Below are positions 1 through 9,677 of a stretch of DNA of 64,000 nt, piece after piece. Source of the stretch: Listeria innocua (GTDB lineage Bacteria > Bacillota > Bacilli > Lactobacillales > Listeriaceae); the NCBI RefSeq assembly GCF_028596125.1, contig NZ_CP117229.1:2154001-2218000 (forward strand), in the 5' to 3' direction. A program made the translations under genes and the position numbers. The notes beneath the pieces were generated by a model. It searched no databases. It saw nothing but the letters and a program-made list of their open reading frames with translations, and was not told the origin of the DNA. Numbering within the stretch: position 1 is the stretch's first letter; each line of letters starts with the position of its first letter.

Positions 1-1935
1 AGTAAAGTCTTTTCCTTCTGTTAATACTACGCTAGTGAAATTATCTGTATAAGCACGAACAGTATAGCTTTTCAGGCTTTTTATACCTGTAGAAAATTTA
101 TCTGTAATGTTAAGATTATCCATTTTAATTTTGTCTGAATTAGCAGTGATTTTCCAACTCATTGTATTATTGAAGTAATCAATGCTTCCTGCTTCTTTTT
201 TCAGCAAATCAGGTTGAATAGCAATGGTTGCATCAGCTGAAACGCCATTTTCATCCGTAATTTCATTTTTAATTTTACGATCTTTAAAATCAGTTATTTT
301 AGTAGAATAAGTGATTTGATATGCGTTTGTATTAGTGTTTTTATACGTTAAATTAAAATTCCCATTATTTGAGATTGTTGATGTTGTCCAGTCGCTTGAT
401 GCATCACTACCAATAATTGGCACACCAGTTGTCGTATTAAATGTTACGCGTTTGATTTTGAGTGAATCTGCAACATACTCTACATCATTATCTGCTAACA
501 CATCGGTAAGTACAGTAGTAGGAGAAATTTCATCTTGGTCATAGTTGAAATTAATTACCCAATCAATACTTTGTGTCGTACCATTATAAGTAGCTTTTTT
601 CTCCAAATGTTTGTAATTGGTCATCGCTAAATAGACATAAGAAGAATTAGTTGATAGTATACCAGAATCTCCAACCGTGTAAGCTTGGGTAGACATGTAC
701 GAAAGTGAATCACTTGGTTTATTGATTGTGCGGTCATATGTTACTTGGTAGCCTTTCCCAGCAAGCCCACCATTAAGCGAAACTACTAAAGCTGTCGAAG
801 AATATGTCAATGTATAATCTGTTCCTTCAACAAGTAATTTTTTCGTACCAATGAAGGTTCCCCCAGCACTAACATCACTCGAATATACTTTGATGGTATC
901 TTTATCAATAGTTGTTGTTCCACCAGAAGCATAATCATTAAGTTTCAGCTCACCCTTAGCATCTTTTTCTTTTGTTAAGTTGAACTTGGCATCAACTTGT
1001 CCTTTTGTTGGATTAACAACTCCTGGATTTGCTGTAACAGATACTGTAGTTGGGTACGTAACAACTGGAACTACTTCGATTTGATAAACAGTATCTTTCC
1101 CAGCTGTCTTGAAAACAACTTCTTGTATTGTTTCTTCTGTTGATGTAAATACTTTGAAGGCTGTACTGATATTCACATCATAATCGCCTTCTTGAATTCC
1201 ATCTTTTAAGAAAGTAATCGTAAGTTCACGCGTTTTAACGTCAAGTGTCCATTCTGCTTCTGTGGAAGGTAAGAAGTTCCCACTTAGGTTTTTATTCCCA
1301 AAGTTGAAAGCATCTGGTAAAACAGTTGTAAACGTATCCCCCGCTTTATAATTTTTTCCAGAGAATGCAAAATTCATGTTAAGCACAACACCGCTACCAT
1401 TTTGAATCCGGTCCGATGTGTTAATTTCATCACCATTGCCATCTTTTAGCGTTACTTTGTTAAAAATATTGTCTGTAATAGCAGCTTTTAGATTTGCATT
1501 TTGTGTTGCTTTTTTAACCGGTGTTGGTGTTGCTGCTTCTTTCGTTGTTTCTTCTTGCACTTTTGCTGAAACCGAAGTAATCACTTCTTCTTTTTCTGCT
1601 AAAGTTACACTGTATTCTTTTTCATCTAGTGTGTAACCTTTTGGCGCAACTTTTTCTTTAACAAGATAGTCACCAGGTAAAAGTGAATCCATAGTCGCCT
1701 CACCATTTGCGCTGATTGTTAAATTGTTTGTTTTGCCCGTTTCTTTATTCTTTATTTCAAAGGTAGAACCGTTGATTTTTTCTTTTGTATCTTTATCTTC
1801 TTTGGTAATTTTTAATGTTGTTTTTGCTGTTTCATCGTCTGTCATTGTAGCTAGTACAGGTGAAACGTTTTGGAATACTAGCAAGCCAATAACCATTGCA
1901 ATAACTAGTTTTTTCCATTGTCTGATATTTTTCAC
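1..1935 (-). CDS. Large cell-wall-anchored adhesin-type protein, N-terminal 645 residues only (lmo2178-like)
   Basis: The gene runs off the left edge, so its C-terminus and any LPXTG anchor are not visible. It starts with GTG at 1933-1935 behind a GGAGG ribosome site at 1946-1950. A signal peptide (basic MKNIRQWKK, then a hydrophobic run ending PVLA) covers about residues 1-31. Residues about 37-115 look like a SpaA/Cna-B fold: LKITKEDKD at the start and YLVKEKVAPKGY later are the usual Lys and Glu positions for an isopeptide bond. Beyond about residue 145 are Thr/Asn-rich beta-strand segments resembling MSCRAMM-type adhesin Ig-like domains. By family this should be a sortase A-anchored surface protein. 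The ligand is unknown. Its neighbour is another LPXTG protein on the same strand, separated by 180 nt. Confidence 0.82.
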   Translation of the reverse strand, partial: MKNIRQWKKLVIAMVIGLLVFQNVSPVLATMTDDETAKTTLKITKEDKDTKEKINGSTFEIKNKETGKTNNLTISANGEATMDSLLPGDYLVKEKVAPKGYTLDEKEYSVTLAEKEEVITSVSAKVQEETTKEAATPTPVKKATQNANLKAAITDNIFNKVTLKDGNGDEINTSDRIQNGSGVVLNMNFAFSGKNYKAGDTFTTVLPDAFNFGNKNLSGNFLPSTEAEWTLDVKTRELTITFLKDGIQEGDYDVNISTAFKVFTSTEETIQEVVFKTAGKDTVYQIEVVPVVTYPTTVSVTANPGVVNPTKGQVDAKFNLTKEKDAKGELKLNDYASGGTTTIDKDTIKVYSSDVSAGGTFIGTKKLLVEGTDYTLTYSSTALVVSLNGGLAGKGYQVTYDRTINKPSDSLSYMSTQAYTVGDSGILSTNSSYVYLAMTNYKHLEKKATYNGTTQSIDWVINFNYDQDEISPTTVLTDVLADNDVEYVADSLKIKRVTFNTTTGVPIIGSDASSDWTTSTISNNGNFNLTYKNTNTNAYQITYSTKITDFKDRKIKNEITDENGVSADATIAIQPDLLKKEAGSIDYFNNTMSWKITANSDKIKMDNLNITDKFSTGIKSLKSYTVRAYTDNFTSVVLTEGKDFT

Positions 1936-2115
1936 TGCGTTTTGTCCTCCTATAATCTATTTCTAACTGTTGTTAAATCCCTTATAGACTTGTTGAATTG
2001 TAACAAACAAATGCACCCAATAATCACTTTTTGCGAAAATATAAAATAATATGTGTCTTTTTGGTGAACAAAACTAATCACAAACACCTAAAAAACGTTT
2101 AAAACACTGGTGAAA

Positions 2116-5100
2116 TCATTTTTTCTTCATAATCACAAAAGTACTTGATAGTAATAGCATTCCAAGAATAAACCATAAATTAGTTTTCTTAGAATCTCCC
2201 GTTTGTGGTAGTTTTGCCGATTTTTCCACGTTGTCAGCCCCTTTATTAGAGGATATTGAAAACGTGCTGGCTTTTTCATACACATAAGTTACTCTTTGTG
2301 AGGTGTTCGAAAATTTCCCCGATGCATTTTTGGGTGTTTGATACAATTTATATCCCGAGATTTTTTTTGCTGAAGTTCGATAACTTGAATTTAATTTTCC
2401 TGTTAAAACAATCGAATCAGCTAATTTTTCACCATTTTTATCAACATAATCGACAATGATGTTTCCGGCTGTCACTTTTTGATAAACAAAAGTAACTGTC
2501 TGTGCTTTTTCGTTAAATGTTCCACTTACATTCGCGGGTGTTTTTACAAGGGTGTAGTTAGTAATTTTCTTCTGTTTTGCAGTGAATTTTTCTCCGTAAG
2601 CTCCTGTTAGTGTTTCTGGGCTGGCAATTTGTTTGTGGTTTTGATCAACATATTGCACCGTAACTGGCGCAACACTGTCATCTAAAGCCACTCCTACTTG
2701 GGCCGGCTCAATTACTTGAGAATTATTTACAGCAACAGCAAAAGAATTCCATGCAGCTCGGTCTTCTTTTTTCGTTTGCTGATTTAAAAGTTCCTTATCT
2801 ATTTGGTTTTTCTTTGGTGTTTTTAAATCAAATTGAATTTTCATGGATTTCCCAGGAATCCACTCAATACCTTCTTTTAGCTCCATTTTAAAAGAGTGAA
2901 TTTTAGACCAATCTTGTACTTCTGAAGCGGTTAACCAATCTGCTTCTGTTGCTTCTCGGTTATCAACTAGAGGTTCTGAACCAGTTGGATAAATCGTGTG
3001 CTTATCGAGAACGCCCGAACGTTTAGGATTTTTGGCAGTACTATAAGTTACTTCGACCTTATCTTTCCATTCATTTGGAATTGCTACTGCTTTCGTTAGC
3101 TCCAAATTGAATTTACTACCACGTTCGCTGTTATCTGTAATTCCTAAATCTTTTTCACTTGGTAAAACATCCATTAATACCATGTTGGCTATTTTTTCGT
3201 CCGAATCATTTTCTAGTAATAATTGATACGATACGATGGAATTTGTTGTGGCATTTGCCAGGCCACTGTATCCTTTATCGAGATTACCCTTAGCTTTTTT
3301 ACTAATTTTCAAATGATTACTCGTATTTAAAATGTAATGGTTTCCTGATGTGATTCTAGACTCTTCCGAATTCCCATTTTGATTAATGTCATTTGAGTCA
3401 ATTTCCATTTTTGTATCAGAAATGGTTGGAGTTCCTGTCACTTCTGGCACATTAAAATCTGTATCCTGCAAGAATCCAAACATTTCAACAGACATATTAC
3501 TTGGAGTGTCTTTTGATACGGTCACATTAATTTTTGCAGTTAATTTTTCTGCTGGTAAAAGCGTCTTTTTGTCCCATTTAACTTTTAGTAATTGGCGTCC
3601 TGAATTTTGGTAATTACTATTTAACACGCTGACATTAAAGCCTTGTTGATCCGTGTTTTTCATTTTTACGCCAGAAGGTAAAAGAACCATCGCTTCAAAA
3701 GGACCTGTTAATCGTGAAATGGAAGCTTTATTGCTTTCTAAATTAACAGAAACTGAATTATCGCCAATGTTTATCAAATTTCCATCGGTATCATCAAATG
3801 CAACCGATCCTTGGACAAATTTATTTTTCCCAATTGGTTGCGGTATGATTTGAGCCGTCCGGTCTCCAGCATATTTCTGCCAATTTTCCGGCCAAGGATT
3901 TGTATCATCGAAGTAATGGATATAACCTTGACTATCTGCGCCGTACATATTAATTTTCGTGGTATTTCTAACTTCTCCCACATAGCCTTCTTTGACTGTT
4001 GTAAAGAAAGATAAATCTGCGCTGTACATTCCAGCTGGTGCATACGTGAAATGAAGCCATACTTTACTCACATGTTTATCATCTGGAATTCCAAGGTCTT
4101 TTCTCGAATACATTTTGCTCAGTTCTACATCTTCTTTTAACGTAGTCCAGTCATTATCACCATCATATTTCACGAGTAAATTGTATTTAGGTGATTTTTT
4201 CAGTTGCGGCCAACCGGGATAATTAACATTTGGTTTAAAATAAAAATCGCCACTTCGGAAATAATCCAGATTTAAATTATCATCAATATTGTAGTAAACA
4301 TCATAGTAGATGAAGTCATAGGAAGGTGAGTCATTCATTGCCGAATTTAGCATCAAACTAAAACCTAATTTCGCACTATCATATGCTTTTATATCTGGAT
4401 TTCCAGTCACAGTAGCAATTCCCCAATTTTCATCCACTGGTCCTCTGTGGGCTGGAGCATAGACGCTTCCGATAGTCGGCGGAATTGTCGCTGGATCACT
4501 TGCAGAAACTGAAACTGATGCTTTTGAAGTATCCACAATGCTATCAGTTAAAGTAATAAAGTTCGTTGTTGCAACCGCTTTGTTTTCTACAGTCGCAAAA
4601 TTCGGTATGCTTGTTTGGAAGAACGTTCTAATTTGGAAAGTCTTATTAAGTAAACTAGTTGCTTTTTCTTGTTCCAAATATGTAGGTGCTGCAATTTCCC
4701 AAGTTAGTTTTTGTCCTTCGATTTTTGTTGGCTCCGGTGTATCCCCTGCTACTCCCAAATAATCTAGCTTATCCGCTAACGTATATTCAATAATAATTTT
4801 CTTTCCTTCTTCAATAAAAAGGCTCCCTGTAGACTTTTTCGGTATATTTAAGTTGAAAGACCAAATCCCAATATCTCCTTGGCTTGGATTATTATTGATA
4901 CTATTTTCCACTTTCGTAAATTCATTTGACAAAGCTGTTGTGGCTGTTGCATTCACGGTTGTTTCAGCTTGCTCCGTTACTTTTTCTGATAAATTATCCG
5001 CGCTAAATTCCCCTGTTACTTCTAATTTCGTTCCATTTGGCGTATAACCATTTTTCGTAGACAGCTTGAGAATGACTTTATCAACCACGCCACTATTTAG

Positions 5101-5571
5101 CGTTTGGTATTTATACACAAGCTGACGGGTTGTCTTGTTATAACTAGGTGTTACTCCGGCAATCTTAAGTTCACTTAATGATTGAGTGAATTCCCCATTT
5201 TTCGGTAAATTGATTACCAATTTAGCATTTTTATAAATTGTGTTTGGTCCAGTTATTTTTAAATAGATGTTATAGTTCACTGTCTGACCAGACTCAATCA
5301 CGTCTTTTTGAGAATTAATACTAAAGTCCCCAGAATAATTCCCAGTTGGAAATGATTTTGTGCTTATTGGTTCATTTACTGTCGTTTCTTTCAAAGGCTC
5401 TGTTGTAGTTTCATTTGAAGTCGTTTCCTGCGTAACCTTTTCTTCCGTAGCTGCTTCCCCTACGTTCGTTTCAACTCCTTCTTTGTCTTCTGCCCAAACA
5501 GAAAATGGAAGAAGTGACACTATAAGCAAAGTACAAATTAATATAGTTACTAATTTTTTCAAACGATTCAC
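2116..5571 (-). CDS. LPXTG cell-wall-anchored surface protein with two MucBP repeats (lmo2179-like)
   Basis: The product is 1151 residues. GTG start at 5569-5571 follows AAAGGAGGA. Residues 1-28 form a signal peptide ending SVWAE. The long middle is Thr/Asn-rich beta-sheet sequence. Around residues 760-900 there is a DUF11/fimbrial-isopeptide-like stretch (ISKKAKGNLDKGYSG ... LLLENDSDEKIANMVLMDVLP). Two MucBP-type repeats follow at about 970-1035 and 1035-1100, each with a V.YVD.....I/L pattern and ending in VTF/YVY. The anchor is LPQTG at 1121-1125, then a hydrophobic segment and MKKK, a standard sortase A signal. Sortase B encoded nearby uses different motifs, so this should not be its substrate. 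MucBP repeats suggest binding to mucin or another glycan, which is inference only. Confidence 0.9.
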   Translation of the reverse strand: MNRLKKLVTILICTLLIVSLLPFSVWAEDKEGVETNVGEAATEEKVTQETTSNETTTEPLKETTVNEPISTKSFPTGNYSGDFSINSQKDVIESGQTVNYNIYLKITGPNTIYKNAKLVINLPKNGEFTQSLSELKIAGVTPSYNKTTRQLVYKYQTLNSGVVDKVILKLSTKNGYTPNGTKLEVTGEFSADNLSEKVTEQAETTVNATATTALSNEFTKVENSINNNPSQGDIGIWSFNLNIPKKSTGSLFIEEGKKIIIEYTLADKLDYLGVAGDTPEPTKIEGQKLTWEIAAPTYLEQEKATSLLNKTFQIRTFFQTSIPNFATVENKAVATTNFITLTDSIVDTSKASVSVSASDPATIPPTIGSVYAPAHRGPVDENWGIATVTGNPDIKAYDSAKLGFSLMLNSAMNDSPSYDFIYYDVYYNIDDNLNLDYFRSGDFYFKPNVNYPGWPQLKKSPKYNLLVKYDGDNDWTTLKEDVELSKMYSRKDLGIPDDKHVSKVWLHFTYAPAGMYSADLSFFTTVKEGYVGEVRNTTKINMYGADSQGYIHYFDDTNPWPENWQKYAGDRTAQIIPQPIGKNKFVQGSVAFDDTDGNLINIGDNSVSVNLESNKASISRLTGPFEAMVLLPSGVKMKNTDQQGFNVSVLNSNYQNSGRQLLKVKWDKKTLLPAEKLTAKINVTVSKDTPSNMSVEMFGFLQDTDFNVPEVTGTPTISDTKMEIDSNDINQNGNSEESRITSGNHYILNTSNHLKISKKAKGNLDKGYSGLANATTNSIVSYQLLLENDSDEKIANMVLMDVLPSEKDLGITDNSERGSKFNLELTKAVAIPNEWKDKVEVTYSTAKNPKRSGVLDKHTIYPTGSEPLVDNREATEADWLTASEVQDWSKIHSFKMELKEGIEWIPGKSMKIQFDLKTPKKNQIDKELLNQQTKKEDRAAWNSFAVAVNNSQVIEPAQVGVALDDSVAPVTVQYVDQNHKQIASPETLTGAYGEKFTAKQKKITNYTLVKTPANVSGTFNEKAQTVTFVYQKVTAGNIIVDYVDKNGEKLADSIVLTGKLNSSYRTSAKKISGYKLYQTPKNASGKFSNTSQRVTYVYEKASTFSISSNKGADNVEKSAKLPQTGDSKKTNLWFILGMLLLSSTFVIMKKK

Positions 5572-5715
5572 ATCCGCTCCTCCTTTGTTTACTTAACATT
5601 AATTATTTCATAGGAGGAAACCGTGAAATGTTCCCAAGATGCAAAAAAAGGGACAGTTTGTTACAAAAATGTGAACTATCTTACGTTTTAGCTTATTTAA
5701 ATAGTTATTATTAAC

Positions 5716-5763
5716 AAAAACAACCAAAATCATTAAAAACTTTAACGATTTTGGTTGTTTTAT
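5716..5763 (-). terminator. Intrinsic terminator closing the hbp-srtB operon
   Basis: Arms 5717-5731 and 5747-5761 (AACAACCAAAATC paired with GATTTTGGTTGTT) are followed on the minus strand by a T-rich tail. It lies directly after the stop of the Gp157-like gene. Confidence 0.85.
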
Positions 5764-6240
5764 TTATCTTATTCGAATCGATTCGCTTTCTACTAATCTA
5801 GCACCTTCTACTTCTTCACCAGATTTTAGTATTTCTGCAATTCGCTTTTTATCAATTTTAGGTTCTTGTAGTAAAAAGAACGGTTTTAGCAAAGCTTCAT
5901 CCACTATTTCGACACTCGCTGGATTCTTCTGTATTTGAATCGTGAAAAGTGTACTATTTATTTTTCTAATTTCCATTCGTTCCATTTCTGTTTGTAAATA
6001 GGTTTTTAATTTCTGAACATTATTTTCTAATGCTTGTTTTCGTTTTAAAAGCCGTTTTGCTTCTTTTCCTGCCATTTCGGCATCTGCTGCTAATGATTTA
6101 ATTATTTTAACGATATTTTCTGCTTTATCATGAAAACCATCTGTGAGCGCATCTAACGTATCTTCCACAGCCTCGGTTTTATTTTCTTCCAAAAGTTCTT
6201 GCACCCGTAAATAATTATCGGTTAATTGATATAATTTCAT
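5764..6240 (-). CDS. Siphovirus Gp157-family protein at the 3' end of the srtB operon (lmo2180-like)
   Basis: The product is 158 residues. I start at the ATG at 6238-6240 (MKLYQLTDNYLRV) because AAAGGG sits 8 nt upstream; an in-frame start 12 codons earlier lies in terminator sequence. Residues about 20-100 are a charged helical coiled-coil region (KEAKRLLKRKQALENNVQKLKTYL). The C-terminal part (PASVEIVDEALL...EPKIDKKRIAEILKSGEEVEGARLVES) is the typical ending of the phage Gp157 family, known from temperate phages of low-GC bacteria. No role in heme uptake is evident. It follows srtB on the same strand after a 60-nt gap containing a terminator-like hairpin, so it may be expressed more weakly than srtB. 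The family call is from pattern recognition. Confidence 0.75.
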   Translation of the reverse strand: MKLYQLTDNYLRVQELLEENKTEAVEDTLDALTDGFHDKAENIVKIIKSLAADAEMAGKEAKRLLKRKQALENNVQKLKTYLQTEMERMEIRKINSTLFTIQIQKNPASVEIVDEALLKPFFLLQEPKIDKKRIAEILKSGEEVEGARLVESESIRIR

Positions 6241-6257
6241 CGTTCGCACCCTTTCAA

Positions 6258-6302
6258 AAAAATAAAAAAGCCCCAAAAATCATCCTATTTTGGCGCTTTT
6301 TC
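6258..6302 (-). terminator. Attenuating hairpin between srtB and the Gp157-like gene
   Basis: Arms AAAAAGCCCCAAAA (6265-6278) and TTTTGGCGCTTTTT (6288-6301) pair with one mismatch. On the minus strand a T-run follows. The hairpin overlaps the srtB stop codon and sits just before the ribosome site of the next gene, so it probably limits readthrough. Confidence 0.7.
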
Positions 6303-7041
6303 ATTTTGCTACTAGTTTTCCTTGAATAACCATGCGTCCTTTTTCATAATCTTTTTCAGTATCGCAAGTAGAAAGTGTAATAATTCGGTCCTTGCCGCTT
6401 ACTTTGACATTTGATTGATAAATAGATTGTTGCTTCACTTTTTGCAAATAATTGTCAAAGTCTTTTGGTTCTGGAAATTCCGTTTCAATATAATAGAAAT
6501 CAGTCGTCGTTTCATATACAGCAAAAATTTCTACTTCATAATTCGCAAGGCCTGATTCATACGAAAATGTTGGATGTGCCGCCAAGAAATCTTTGTCCAA
6601 ATATTTTCGTAAATCCGCAAACATCGAGCCATCCTTCATATTATGCCCGTAAATAATCGTATTCTTGTCCAAAAATTCATTCGTATTCCGATAATCTTTA
6701 AAAATACTTCCCGCTCTTGCTTTTTCATTTTTGTAATTATGATGCAAATAATAGTCATTGTCCGTACTTTGCAAAATCGGGTAATCAATTTCTGTATCAG
6801 CAATCGTTAGCCAACCAGCCATATCTTTGTTCAATTTTTGCAAAGCTTTAAGTTCATCTCTCACTTCGCCGTTCACATTAGTCGTAGTCACTTCTTTCGT
6901 GTAGACTGCCTTCGCATCATCTAAAATTGTACGGTTATGGTTATTTTCATAAAGTTCTGCACCGATTTTCCAACCAGAAAAAAGAAACACAGCTAATACA
7001 ACTAAAGTCAGGCTTTTCCCCAAAAACGACTTCATTTTCAC
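6301..7041 (-). CDS. srtB: Class B sortase SrtB
   Basis: The product is 246 residues, a membrane-anchored transpeptidase that fixes NPxTN-like substrates to peptidoglycan. Residues 7-24 form the N-terminal membrane anchor. Catalytic residues are visible: His133 in YGHNM, Cys226 in LSTCD and Arg236 in GRMVIQGKL. Length and the long region between His and Cys fit class B. GTG start at 7039-7041, nine nt after GGAG; the ATG two codons later is too far from that site. The gene begins 3 nt after the ATPase gene ends. The likely substrates Hbp1 and Hbp2/SvpA are encoded at the head of the same operon, as known in L. monocytogenes, where srtB is Fur-controlled. Confidence 0.95.
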   Translation of the reverse strand: MKMKSFLGKSLTLVVLAVFLFSGWKIGAELYENNHNRTILDDAKAVYTKEVTTTNVNGEVRDELKALQKLNKDMAGWLTIADTEIDYPILQSTDNDYYLHHNYKNEKARAGSIFKDYRNTNEFLDKNTIIYGHNMKDGSMFADLRKYLDKDFLAAHPTFSYESGLANYEVEIFAVYETTTDFYYIETEFPEPKDFDNYLQKVKQQSIYQSNVKVSGKDRIITLSTCDTEKDYEKGRMVIQGKLVAK

Positions 7042-7044
7042 GTT

Positions 7045-7824
7045 CTAAAACTCCTTTCGCTTCTGAGGAACAATGTATTTCCCTGTTTTCGCGTCACAAA
7101 GCACCTCTGCAACAACTCCATACGTTTCCGCTATTAGCTCTGTTGTTAGTAAAGTCTCAGGATTCCCTTTCGCTACCACTTCTCCGTTTTTCATAACAAC
7201 TAATTGATCGCTATACGTAAGCGCTTGGTTCAAATCATGTAAAATCATTACAATAGTCAATTTCTCCTCTTGATTTAACCGCTTTACCAACTCTAAAATT
7301 TCCAGCTGAAAGTACATATCAAGAAATGTCGTTGGCTCATCCAAAAGCAAAATAGGCGTATCTTGCGCTAACGCAGTCGCAATGAAAACACGTTGTCGTT
7401 CCCCACCAGACAAACTATCAACAAATTTCTCTGCTTTTTCACTTAGCTCCGTTTGCTTCAAAGCTTTTTCTACAGCTACGTCATCCGCTTTTGTTCGTGT
7501 CATTCGCCAATTTTTATAAGGTAGCCGTCCAAAATAAAGCAATTCTTTGACCGTTAATTCACTCGGAAGAATATTATTTTGATGAACAATTGCTACATTT
7601 TGCGCAAATTCTTTCGCTTTCCATTCAAAAATCGATTTTCCTTCTAATAAAACTTCACCAGAATTAGGAGAAAGAAGTCTAGCCAAAATTTCTAACAAAG
7701 TAGATTTCCCACTACCATTTGGTCCAACAATCGTATTGATTTTATTTTTTTGGATAGTAAATGAGACATTTTTCAAAATCGCATCTGTTCCATTATAACT
7801 AAAACTAACGTCCCTTACTTCCAT
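7045..7824 (-). CDS. ABC transporter ATPase, iron-siderophore/heme (FecCD-type) system (lmo2182-like)
   Basis: The product is about 259 residues. Walker A GPNGSGKST, Q-loop region VAIVHQNN, signature LSGGERQRV and Walker B ILLLDEPT are all present, followed by the switch His in ILHDLNQAL. The length and layout match FhuC/BtuD-type ATPases of iron-complex importers. I prefer the ATG at 7822-7824 (MEVRDVSFSY), since the GTG three codons upstream overlaps the AAAGGG ribosome site. The gene overlaps the permease by 20 nt. Location in a Fur-controlled heme operon implies heme or iron-chelate import; the actual substrate cannot be read from sequence. Confidence 0.9.
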   Translation of the reverse strand: MEVRDVSFSYNGTDAILKNVSFTIQKNKINTIVGPNGSGKSTLLEILARLLSPNSGEVLLEGKSIFEWKAKEFAQNVAIVHQNNILPSELTVKELLYFGRLPYKNWRMTRTKADDVAVEKALKQTELSEKAEKFVDSLSGGERQRVFIATALAQDTPILLLDEPTTFLDMYFQLEILELVKRLNQEEKLTIVMILHDLNQALTYSDQLVVMKNGEVVAKGNPETLLTTELIAETYGVVAEVLCDAKTGKYIVPQKRKEF

Positions 7825-8794
7825 AAAAATCACCCTTTCGCATTAAAAAGATTAAGAATGGACCGCCGATAATGAGCATAATTACTGAAGCTGGAATTTC
7901 CATTTGTTGAAATAACGTTCTGCCAAGTGTATCAGCAAATAATAGCAATAAAGCACCAAATAAAATCGAAAATGGAACTAAAATTTGATAATTACCACCA
8001 ACTAATTTTCTAGCAATATGAGGTACGAGTAAACCTACAAACGCTATAACACCGACGACTGCTGTTGTAATTGAAGCAAGTAGGACAGCAATCAGCGCAA
8101 GCCATATCCTCGTTTTATTAACTGGAACGCCAAAACCTCTAGCCATTTTATTCTCAAGACCTAATACATTACACCATTTAGCAAGTACCAGCGCACAAAT
8201 AAGCCCAATCGTTACATAGATTACCAATGTCTCAACATCAGACCATTTTTTCATTGCAAGGCTAGCTGCACTGCTCGCAGATTGGCTAGAAACAAGCGCT
8301 ACTTGAGATGATAACGCATCACTCAGCCCTGTAAAAACCGCATTAATTGCAATACCTATGATAATGAAACGAAGTGGATTAAAATCAGAACGATAACTAA
8401 ATAAAAAGACTAAAAAACAAGCAAGAGCCCCACCAATAAAAGAAAAAAGTGGCAACCAAAAATACAATTCCGGTAAAAATAAAATGATAACAAAACTAAA
8501 AAACTTCGCCCCCGCTGAAATACCAATCACACCAGCATCAGCAAGCGGATTTCTCATCACAGCTTGAAGCAACAAGCCAGAAACCGAAAGCGCCGCCCCA
8601 GCGAGCAAGGCAATAATAATCCGCGGAAAACGCAAATCAATTACAACATCCACCATCTCATTTCCACCACTAAAAAGCCCTCTTAGAAAAGCCGGAATAG
8701 ACATCTGCAAACTTCCCGCCTGCACAGCCCATAAAATCGTCCCAAAGAGCAAAACAACAACTGCACCAAAATAGCTTTTTTGTTTAATTGTCAT
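7805..8794 (-). CDS. ABC transporter permease, FecCD family (lmo2183-like)
   Basis: The product is 329 residues with about nine or ten hydrophobic segments. Family hallmarks are LRFPRIIIALLAGAALSVSGLLLQAVMRNPLA near the N-terminus (only part shown here: LRFPRII, GAALSVSG, NPLA) and FVGLLVPHIARKLVG in the cytoplasmic coupling loop near residue 255. FecCD permeases carry siderophore, heme or cobalamin across the membrane as homodimers with the ATPase. The gene overlaps the binding-protein gene by 11 nt and the ATPase gene by 20 nt, indicating translational coupling. Confidence 0.92.
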   Translation of the reverse strand: MTIKQKSYFGAVVVLLFGTILWAVQAGSLQMSIPAFLRGLFSGGNEMVDVVIDLRFPRIIIALLAGAALSVSGLLLQAVMRNPLADAGVIGISAGAKFFSFVIILFLPELYFWLPLFSFIGGALACFLVFLFSYRSDFNPLRFIIIGIAINAVFTGLSDALSSQVALVSSQSASSAASLAMKKWSDVETLVIYVTIGLICALVLAKWCNVLGLENKMARGFGVPVNKTRIWLALIAVLLASITTAVVGVIAFVGLLVPHIARKLVGGNYQILVPFSILFGALLLLFADTLGRTLFQQMEIPASVIMLIIGGPFLIFLMRKGDFYGSKGR

Positions 8795-9656
8795 AAAGCA
8801 TCTTTTCCATTTCCCGTAGTGCTTCTGGAGCGTTTAAACTAGCCGTCATCCCAAATAAATTTTCATCCAAGTCATATACACGATTATTTTTCACAGCATC
8901 AAAATGTTTCCAAATATCATTTGTTTTAAATTCCTCATCGAACATTTTTACTACTTCTGCGGGCATACCATGTGCAGCTCGTAAAATAATATCTGGATTT
9001 GCGCTTTGTAAGTATTCTGTATTAGAAGCCAAGTATTCTACCTTTTGGTTCGTAATCACATTTTCTCCACCAGCAAGTTTGACCAAGTCGCCAATATAAG
9101 CATGTTCAGTTACAACCAAATAGCTTCCCGGAACGCCCATAAGTATTAGTACAGTTGGCTTTTTCTTTTTAGCTACATTCGCCTTCACCTTGTCAATCTC
9201 ACTTGTTAAATCGTTATTTAGTTTACTCGCTTCCTTGGTGCGATCAAATTCTGTACCAAGTTTCTTAATTTCAGCCTGCATAGAATCAATACTTGTAAAA
9301 TCTAAAAAGTCCGCGTTTAAATTAGCACCCTCAAAACCCGCTTTTAAGTCAGCTTCTAGCGTTTTTGTAGAAAGAACCATATCCGGCTTTAACATCCGAA
9401 TAATCTCTAAATCCGGCCCCATAGGCGACCCTGTTTCCTTTACATCAGCATACCGTTCCGGAAGTTTTTTAGAACTAGTCGGAATTCCAACAAGCGGCAA
9501 GTCCAGTTTATCCATAATTTCCGTAATTGCTACAGTAGTCGCGACAATTTTGGGATTATTCTCCGGTTTTTGTTCGGACTTTTGAACCGCTTCTTCATTC
9601 CCGCAACCAACTAAAAAAAGTAATAACACCAATAATAGGACAGCTATTTTTTTCAT
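8784..9656 (-). CDS. Iron-complex/heme ABC transporter substrate-binding lipoprotein (lmo2184-like)
   Basis: The product is about 290 residues. The signal peptide ends in lipobox LVGC (Cys18 from the chosen ATG), so the protein should be a lipoprotein on the outer face of the membrane. The body is a two-lobed FepB/BtuF-like fold (PKIVATTVAITEIMDKLDLPLVGIPTS near the start; AGGENVIT around residue 195). I choose the ATG at 9654-9656 with GGGGGA upstream; a GTG one codon earlier is equally in frame. A strong hairpin separates it from hbp2. Ligand may be heme or hydroxamate siderophore; the operon context favours iron or heme. Confidence 0.9.
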   Translation of the reverse strand: MKKIAVLLLVLLLFLVGCGNEEAVQKSEQKPENNPKIVATTVAITEIMDKLDLPLVGIPTSSKKLPERYADVKETGSPMGPDLEIIRMLKPDMVLSTKTLEADLKAGFEGANLNADFLDFTSIDSMQAEIKKLGTEFDRTKEASKLNNDLTSEIDKVKANVAKKKKPTVLILMGVPGSYLVVTEHAYIGDLVKLAGGENVITNQKVEYLASNTEYLQSANPDIILRAAHGMPAEVVKMFDEEFKTNDIWKHFDAVKNNRVYDLDENLFGMTASLNAPEALREMEKMLYDN

Positions 9657-9677
9657 CACTTATTCCCCCATTTATAA

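Noticed and set aside
2080-2112. Terminator after the MucBP surface protein
   Set aside because: Only short CACC/GGTG and AACGTT symmetry is present with no real stem plus T-run.
2116-5571. Sortase B substrate next to srtB
   Set aside because: The anchor is a standard LPQTG, the sortase A motif.
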